From Thysanoteuthis rhombus (Eukaryota; Mollusca; Cephalopoda; Oegopsida; Thysanoteuthidae): a DNA stretch of 64,000 nt. The position numbers were made by a program, and so were the translations under genes. The stretch's first letter is position 1, and the number at the start of each line of letters is the position of its first letter. The notes under the pieces are model-generated. The model was not told where the DNA came from, did no database searches, and saw only the letters and a program-made list of their open reading frames with translations. This document shows positions 57,110-64,000 of the stretch, in pieces. The stretch spans positions 53,255,412 through 53,319,411 of the forward strand of contig OY735206.1 of NCBI GenBank assembly GCA_963457665.1, read 5' to 3'.

Positions 57110-57905
57110 GTATCAGTATAAGCTTTCATCATTAATTTTCGATGGTATCCAAATCTTGGTCAGTCCAGCTTGGGTTTCCCATAATCTAGCCTATTCCCGA
57201 GTAGATCCGATTGTACGCTTTAGCTATATGCTTGGTAGTGTTGTTGGAAGGTGAAATTTCGACCCGAGTTGAATTTCCTGGTTGATTTCCAGAGATTCAC
57301 TTTAATACTCTTGTTACATATGGCACTGGTCATCAGTATCTTTGCAGGGACAAATTCCTCATGGGTTCATGCAGAAACGCCATATTAACGTCATTAACCC
57401 ACCTTTGTACTTGACATGAGAGTTTCTAAGCAATGTCAATTTTTCGTCGTAAATAACGTTTTGATTGTTGGCTAAATTATTCTATTTTAGGTTCATCTTA
57501 CTACAATACTTTATGCCCTGATATGTGCTTTTTGTAATAAGTACAATCGCCCAAATATTCATTTTTGAGCCATTGTCTTTCGTCTTTCCACTTTCTTCTT
57601 TTAAACCAGTTTTGTGCACTGTTCAGCAAATGTGACTCCAAACTTAGTCACTTGAATCAGCAACTTTTTTTTCGATTTACGGATGAATTGGCAACAGCAC
57701 CTTGAAAAGGCTTTGTTTTGTTCCTGCTTACAATTTTGCTGGGATGCCCAGCTTTTGGGCAGAGACTGAGTTTTGCTATGTTTCCTCCAGTTTTGAATAA
57801 TTATCATCACAGAGCTTAAAGGCAGATTCAATGCTTTCGCAACTTTTTTCATCATCTCTTCTTTTATTTGGCTAATTAATGATACTATCTCTGACACGTA
57901 GATAG
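57110..57905 (-). pseudogene. Tc1-like transposase relic, minus strand
   Basis: The N-terminal helix-turn-helix is visible near 57780-57895 (EEMMKKVAKALNLPLSSVM, then QNWRKHSKTQSLPKS). The distal part at about 57125-57240 reads TKHIAKAYNRIYSGIG then WTDQDLDTIEN, a decayed form of the DNDPKHTAKA ... SPDLNPIENLW region of Tc1 transposases. The middle is disrupted by stops and shifts. The length of about 800 bp is close to a complete Tc1 ORF minus deletions. Terminal repeats were not found. It is dead. Confidence 0.7.
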
Positions 57906-58142
57906 TTCATTTGATAGGTCCATCAAAATCTTCGAGCAAACAGCCTTTGATCTCGACACTAGCCATACATAAGTGATAAGTGGAATAAATGGTTAGATTT
58001 GTTCTTAAAACAAAAAGAAAAAAAAAAAAGAAGAAAAGGAAGGTTAAGCATTTAGATAAATAGATAGACTAAATTTACTGTCTGAAATAGAATCGAGCCG
58101 AGACTTTTGCAAGGGCATTTTTAAGTAAAAGTAATTTCTAAC

Positions 58143-58330
58143 ACGCCCGGCAGGTGTTGGGCTAAAATCCACTTTTATGCCTGTTCCAACAGAAGCTGAT
58201 AACTGCAACGTCTGGATTGTATATAGGAAAAAAAAAATACATAAAATATATATTTTTTAGAACAAATGGTCTTGATTTCAGTTAGGAAATGTTAATTTTA
58301 TGAATGTGTTTATCTATCAGAATGAAATAA
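58143..58330 (+). mobile_element. tRNA-derived dimeric SINE, copy 4 (decayed)
   Basis: First-module landmarks are GCAGGTGTTGGGCTAAAATC and AGCTGATAACTGCAACGTC. The tRNA-like part is reduced to TCTTGATTTCAGTTAGGAAATG. It then shows AGAATGAAATAATCCCTTACGTATTT, also present in copy 2 at about 11980-12005. Confidence 0.55.
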
Positions 58331-59165
58331 TCCCTTACGTATTTCAAACATAAATTCAGAAATAAGATAAAGCTAATAAAAAAATTACAATTAGAAAACA
58401 CGCCAAGCAGATTGAAAAGATGAGCAAACCTAATTTATGAACAGGAGTTAATCACATGAATGTACAGCAGTAGATGCTGCAAGTGTATATTCTTCAAGTG
58501 AATTCTATGAAACTTTTAATAAAATCCATGCCTTTTCGTTAGTTCCGAGGTAAAGCAAACGTCTATCATTTTGAAGTACATCTTTGTAGCTGGGTTACAA
58601 GACTTGCCGATGAAGAGAAAGGAGAGTCTTGAATATATCTTTAGTTGGGTTCCAGATGAGTCAAGTCATCAGATATTTTGCAGCATTCCCAGAAGAAGAG
58701 GTGTATGCTGTCAAATGAGTGGAACAAGACGGAAATTAGCTATATATAGCATAGTATTTGCAAGCTTTTTAGTTAGTTCCCAACCAAACCAAACCAAACC
58801 TTTCATAAGTAATGCTAATTAATAGATAAAGCCCCAGCCGGTGTTAGAGGTTTTAGATAGGACTACGGCTTTCGTTTTGGTGATGGGTGACGAACTATGA
58901 AGATCCAGTATTTGGGGTCTTTTTCGGCGAGAAACGATGCACTTTTTATATTTTTCGTTCCTCAAATCATAGGCGTTGGATCTTGGTGGGGACTAACGAA
59001 AAAGATCCGTGAACTTTTCCTACGAAGAAACAAGTTTCAACTGATTTCACTGGAAGAGTCGACATTTGTAGCATTTGTTGCAGTCAATTCATGTGATTTA
59101 CTCATTTTTAAAGATAAAGTTCGCTTTTCTTTTTAATTTCTACATTTTTCAATTCGTATGTTGAA
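58331..59165. other. Unannotated stretch
   Basis: Open frames at 58571-58822 and 58897-59136 have no recognisable domain and no supporting splice or promoter context, so no gene is called. Confidence 0.35.
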
Positions 59166-59169
59166 TTTT

Positions 59170-59335
59170 TATTTGCTCGAAGTATTTTAAAATTTGGTTG
59201 TCGTATTGTAAGATTTGCAAGGCGTATTCTGAAAAACTTACATGTCATATTTCAAGCTTTACTCTGCGTATTTTTTCAATTTGCTTAGCGTATCTTTTAC
59301 TTTCCTTGTCATACTTTTAAATTTGCTTTGGAAAA
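59170..59335. repeat. Degenerate tandem repeat, about 33-bp unit
   Basis: Recurring blocks TTTAAAATTTG..., GTCGTATTGTAAGATTTGC, GCGTATTCTG, GCGTATTTTTTCAATTTGC and GTCATACTTTTAAATTTGC give about five units of AATTTGC-TNGCGTAT type. Confidence 0.6.
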
Positions 59336-59610
59336 GGAATAGATAGCATTTTTTCGAGAAAATTTAATATGAAATAAAAATTGCAAATATAATTATTATC
59401 ATCAGTAGATTTTTCGACTGGTTCATATTTGTTCTTTTTAATTTCTGTTGCTTTCTATTACTATTCCTAGATCGTCATTCTATCTATCTAGTATTTGCAG
59501 TATAGCCAGTGTCAGAATCAATGTCTTATATGTCACTTCTGGTAAGTTCGATTTTCATCAGGTGCTTGGTTATTATGCTTAATTTGAACTCTCTGTCTGC
59601 CTACCCCCTC

Positions 59611-59613
59611 TCT

Positions 59614-59675
<62 letters not shown>
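59611..59675. repeat. (CT)n(TA)n microsatellite
   Basis: CT-rich run passing into a TA run. It borders the truncated Penelope-like copy. Confidence 0.95.
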
Positions 59676-59679
59676 ATAT

Positions 59680-60065
59680 GAACAATAAAGAGTGAGACAG
59701 ATTCGGGAGAAAAGTGTATGGAAATTAGTTTTTTTTTATCTATAAATGTTTTTATTAATGGTCTAGACATGTTTCGGGAGGTATTCCCATCTTCAGTAGT
59801 GTGTGCTATGTGTGTATGTGCTTTTAGAGGTTATAGGTTCGATGTGGAACATGAGTCCACCATCAGGAGCTTTGCTTTGTGAGCAAAAAATGGTATCCCA
59901 TCTGCTGGGGGCATCCTGTCAGAGTAGGAGGGAAGTAACGTGGTGTTAGATAGTGTGGGTATGTTAGGGATAGTGTAAATGGAGGGGTGATGAGGTTAAG
60001 GAGCTGCATAGGTTTTAACCTTACAAGTCATCAAAAATATGTTGGCTCTGATTTGTACAAGTGAG
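59680..60065 (-). mobile_element. Penelope-like element, 3' end only, with hammerhead-like motif
   Basis: Homologous to 37195-37580: GAGTGAGACAGATTCGGGAG, ACATGTTTCGGGAGG, TGGAACATGAGTCCACCATC and GAGCTGCATAGG. On the minus strand CTGAAGAT (59796-59789) is followed by a perfect 4-bp stem (GGGA/TCCC) and GAAACATGTC. It is bordered by (TA)n on one side and (CA)n(TA)n on the other. The coding region is absent. Confidence 0.8.
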
Positions 60066-60080
60066 GTGACTGACTAAGGT

Positions 60081-60084
<4 letters not shown>

Positions 60085-60173
<89 letters not shown>
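60085..60173. repeat. (CA)n(TA)n microsatellite
   Basis: CA run passing into a TA run. Confidence 0.97.
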
Positions 60174-60176
<3 letters not shown>

Positions 60177-60960
60177 TATTCTAGCATTATTGTTCGTACG
60201 CCTATCTTAATAAACGAGTTTGCCGGTATCTTTTTATGTGTGAGACCGGAATGGTGGGATGAGATGGGCGGCCACCCTTGAAGAAAGAGGTGTGTTTGAA
60301 GGTGACCCGTTGATTGCTTAATACTCATAAGGGGCAAAAAAGGAGTGCAGGGCGTAGAATGAGAGGTGAGTAAAAGAGCAATATGAGAAGAGCTTAAGGC
60401 CCGAAGGGTGGAGCAGTTTGGGAGGAGAAATGGGTGATAGGTTAGAGTGGGGAGGGTAAACTGAAGAAAGAACAGGACACACTGGCACAAGAAGGAGGAG
60501 GAGAAGTGGGAGGAAAAGGAGGAGGAGAGAACGACGTCCGCATGAAGAAAAGAGTGTTGACTGTTTATGGTAAAAGATAGTGGATACAATGAATGGGGGC
60601 CGGTTATGGGAAGTGTTACAGTTGGTAGGTGAAAAGAAGAAAGGAAGGGCCGTCGATGTTCCTGAGAAAGAAAAAAAAATAAAATAAGATGCAGAAAGGA
60701 GGGGAAAAGGCCCATAAAAGAAGAAGAAAAAAAATATTTTGGACAAAGACCAAGAAGGTTCATGGAACAAATTAATGAAAAGTGATTAGGAAAATAATGT
60801 GCAAAGATAAATAGAATAAAAAACGAATCGGCAAAGAAGAGGCGGGAACGGTAACACGCGCTCACGCACGCACCCACGCACCCATGCACGCACAATCACA
60901 TGCTCTCCAGCAAATGTATACGAGACAGTTTAAGAAAATAATCGACCTATAGAAAACACA
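60174..60960. other. Purine-rich unannotated stretch
   Basis: A 239-codon minus-strand open frame (60176-60895) is Phe/Leu/Ser-rich because the plus strand is purine-rich. It has no domain and is likely compositional. Confidence 0.4.
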
Positions 60961-60969
60961 ATGTGTATC

Positions 60970-61225
60970 CAGTGTTGCTAATTTAGCGCCTTTCGCGCGA
61001 AATTCAGCGAGATTCTGGTTATGGCAGCGTGAAGAAGCGCCGAATCAGCGTGGACATGCTTAAACATTTTGGTCATTTGTTTGGCGTGTTTTTGACCATT
61101 TTTAGCATATGTACGATGTTTTTCTTTTTTTCGATATTTATGGGTGTTTCAGGCTATTCATTTCAAATTTAACGCTCTTTGGTTGTCAAACTTGCTTGAA
61201 AATATTTGCTGAGTTGGCAGCATTG
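60970..61225. mobile_element. MITE of about 255 bp with CAGTGTTGC termini
   Basis: The left end CAGTGTTGCTAATTTAGCG is mirrored at the right end (reverse complement CAATGCTGCCAACTCAGCA). The interior contains GCGCGAAATTCAGCGAGATT and no ORF. Confidence 0.55.
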
Positions 61226-61369
61226 TGTTTTCCCATGAACTGTGGCTCAACTTGGTCTGATACCACACCGGAAAAAGTGGAACTTTCAATGGGAATCGAC
61301 TTCACGCACTACCAAGGTTTTGTCAGACTAACTTGCTCTCCATCAGGTGCTGTTTTGGCTTTACATAAA

Positions 61370-61480
61370 CATCATCATCATCATCCGTTATGAATCCACT
61401 GCTGGACAAAGTCCTGGTCTTTTTCTACTGCATTTACTAACCCATAGGCATCAGTTGGTAAATCTTTGCCACGTCTGTTG
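61370..61480 (-). mobile_element. LINE 3' tail fragment
   Basis: The CATCATCATCATC run followed by GAATCCACTGCTGGACAAAG is the typical 3' end of a short-tailed LINE read on the minus strand, comparable to 25222-25290. No coding sequence remains. Confidence 0.45.
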
Positions 61481-61536
61481 TTATTTTTTCTTCTAAGTGT
61501 CCAGCCTATCTTTGTTGCTTAATCATTTGTATGATA

Positions 61537-61538
61537 TC

Positions 61539-61625
<87 letters not shown>
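61537..61625. repeat. (CT)n(TA)n(TG)n microsatellite
   Basis: Three dinucleotide runs in succession. Confidence 0.97.
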
Positions 61626-61629
61626 CTGC

Positions 61630-63525
61630 CTGTGCGGGAAGAGGTCGAATATGATGAACGTTGTAAACGCCATAGTACACCAAGAACCGTATTTTCCCTA
61701 CAGACACTATTTCTACAATCATTCTGATACTGAGTCATCGATCATATCGAACGATTTGTTCGGTTTTTAACGTTACTGCAACTCCCTGACGTGCATGGGC
61801 GCCCACAATGTTCGTCATCTTTGGCATCCTTCACAAAATCCCTCGTTCCTCTTGAACAGATGTGCCCATGACATACATTCTTTTTCATATTTTTCAGTTC
61901 ACATAAGAACAAATTTGGTATCTGGTCTTTCTTCTCTTCAATTAAACCAAAAAATTCAAATTGATGTGTTGCTTTATTTCAGAATAAAGGTTTTCTTAAA
62001 AGTTGAAACCTTATTGTCAATAAAGGATAATGGTGCAGTACCGTTGTCTCTCCAACTCCAACTAAATGTACTCATAAAAAGATGGCATTATCATTCCCTT
62101 GCTGCTAAGATATATTCCAAATATATTGTTTTGTCCTGCACCCCGGTAACATATTATTTTTTGTCTAGCTACCCCTAAAAAATAGCAGCTGGCGCCAAGA
62201 TCTACATACGTACGCACAAATCTACCCATAGTACCTAAAATCAATAAAATTAACAACTGAGGAGAGACAGATAATCATTATTGATGAAATAGACTAGTTA
62301 GTAAAGAAACCTGCATGTACCATAAGCTTGAAACATCGATGGTAGGAGACATTCAACAGAGGAAACCAAAAAAGCATGTTCATTAGGGTCTTTATAATGT
62401 TTTGAAATCTGCAACTGAAACCACTGAACGTATTTTCCTTTTAACGATGAGAAAAAACGCAACTCTTAGTTTCCGATCAGGATTAGGGGAAATCATATTT
62501 CCCTTGGCATCTGGAAACGAAGAGCTCTCTAACCTTCACTCATTGAATGAAATTAGTATCTTACGTTTTATCAGTATTATTAGAATACATTGCATGATTC
62601 TTTGATACTATGAACAATTAACTTTAAAAAGTACAGGAAATTTCAATCATAATTATACTCAAGAATTTCGACGAAACTTTCAAAAGAATATTTTTCCGAT
62701 ATAGGGGAAGGTTTTATTTTCATGACTGTATAAAGTCAATTTGCATGGTATGTATTAGGCCCTGGTAAGCATAATGCAATAACAGTACGGTGTTTAGTTA
62801 TCAACAGAAATAGATATTGCAGCTAGCCAATCTGACATCGTCTTTAGGAAGAAGGAAAAAACATATCTTCCTGTTGATGTTGTGATTCTAGAGGATGCAC
62901 TCAAGATACGTTTCAGGTAAAGAGTGTGCGGTCGATGGCATGCGTGTAATAGCCAAGTACATTTTTTTAATTGACATTTAATTGAAAACTGAGACGTCAA
63001 CTTTTTCATGTATAAATGAAATATTTTTTATACGTTATTGAATTTCATCCTATTGATAGTGAAAACTGTAATGCTCTAGAAAAACCAGATGAATTATCCA
63101 TACAACGATCAAGGTCATATCAGAGAGCCTGCTTGCGTCAGGATCTAAATCTTATCCAGTGAGCCTGCTACTCGACAGGAACCAGTATACCTGTTCCCCT
63201 GTTTGTCCACAAACTACCAGGGAAAGCCTTAAACTCTTTCATGTGAGGGTAGCCAGACCAGAACAGTGAAGAAGGGAGTGTAAACCGAGGAAGGAATCAC
63301 CTATTGGACATCAACCAGTTTCCTCTACCTCTTTCTGGTCCACCCCAGAGACGTTTAACTGCCTGAGGACGGGTCGTTTTGGGAACACGAACCGGGGGTC
63401 AAGCCAATGACTATTAACAGAGTGAATTATAGAGCTAAAGTACTGTCTCGCCAATTGAAGAACGTAGTGTGCCTTAGAAGGAACCACCGTGCAGTAGTCA
63501 GGACCAGGCATCTTCTCGTGTACTA
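61630..63525. other. Unannotated stretch
   Basis: No supported gene. 63080-63520 has a more balanced composition than its surroundings but no recognisable domain, repeat copy or RNA structure. Confidence 0.35.
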
Positions 63526-63530
63526 CTAAT

Positions 63531-63637
<107 letters not shown>

Positions 63638-64000
63638 TAACTAGTTCACCCACAGCATCACAAATGTCAGCAGCATATAAATAGTTTTGCTATTGCAGAG
63701 TACCAAAGAATATCAAAAACATTGTTGCTTCACACTTTCTTATTAAAGTCCAGACAGAATGAACCCGGATGTTTTGCAAAAAAGTGTAGGAGATTACGCT
63801 ATAATTAACATTTAATAAGTATTCCCCTTGTTACAGGTAGAAAATGTAGACCATAGCGTGGTGTATAATATCATTTTAGTGGAGAGACAGTATGAAACTG
63901 TAAGGCGATATTAGAAATTATTGCTTTCAAACAAAATAAAATAAATGAACCAAAAATAAGTCTCCTCGACTTCTTATCATCAATATTAAGAGAATAAATA

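Noticed and set aside
58571..59136. Two plus-strand ORFs (83 and 79 codons) as host exons
   Set aside because: No recognisable domain, no consistent splice sites and no codon signal beyond chance in this AT-rich DNA.
60176..60895. 239-codon minus-strand ORF
   Set aside because: Phe/Leu/Ser-rich composition follows from the purine-rich plus strand. There is no domain and no repeat-derived homology.

Overview
This is a eukaryotic window from an animal. It is AT-rich and full of (TA)n, (CA)n, (GA)n and (AAT)n microsatellites. I found no host gene with a defensible exon structure and no functional structured RNA gene. The recognisable protein-coding content all belongs to transposable elements. 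The mix of Penelope-like elements, a restriction-like-endonuclease LINE sitting in (TAA)n tracts, tRNA-derived SINEs, Tc1/mariner relics and many MITEs would fit a large marine invertebrate genome such as a mollusc. That assignment is inference from repeat style, not from a marker gene.

Layout. 1-2400: a dispersed repeat (family X), a 61-bp satellite and a (GA)n tract. 3770-4110: a SINE. 4619-8556: two head-to-tail R4/Dong-like LINE pieces in an (AAT)n array; the larger is almost complete but broken by a 7-bp deletion. 9876-11345: an older, decayed LINE copy. 11.8-12.2 kb: a second SINE. 13.9-15.1 kb: three (TA)n tracts around a Penelope-type 3' end. 17.0-18.9 kb: a long imperfect inverted-repeat element containing a small MITE. 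19.2-19.6 kb: a mariner relic, then a 45-bp minisatellite. 21.56-22.93 kb: a decayed Tc1 element with recognisable ends. 23.0-23.7 kb: a higher-complexity unique stretch with perfect hairpins. 24.1-24.5 kb: an inverted-repeat element with a hammerhead-like core. 25.2-29.1 kb: three LINE 3' ends, two with 5' inversions. 30.4-35.3 kb: SINEs and simple repeats.

37.19-40.51 kb: an apparently intact Penelope-like element on the minus strand. It encodes a 748-aa reverse transcriptase plus GIY-YIG protein and a small upstream ORF joined to it by an overlapping stop/start. It has landed inside a second copy of the 24-kb hammerhead-like element. 41.4-46.2 kb: a Tc1 fragment, microsatellites, a tRNA-Val-like SINE and a LINE relic. 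46.25-51.33 kb: three head-to-tail R4/Dong-like LINE copies in one (ATT)n array; the first carries an uninterrupted 1073-codon ORF. 52.27-52.75 kb: a MITE. 53.5-56.8 kb: purine-rich DNA, a third family-X copy split by a foldback element, and a GA-rich minisatellite. 57.1-57.9 kb: another Tc1 relic. 59.7-60.1 kb: a truncated copy of the same Penelope element. 61-64 kb: a MITE, a LINE 3' tail and microsatellites.

The recurring theme is microsatellites acting as landing pads. The LINE copies sit end to end in (AAT)n and the Penelope-type pieces are bordered by (TA)n. The two large intact ORFs, and the close similarity of LINE copies A, C and D, point to recent activity of both families. Hammerhead-ribozyme-like motifs at the Penelope ends and in a separate inverted-repeat element are the most unusual RNA-level signal.
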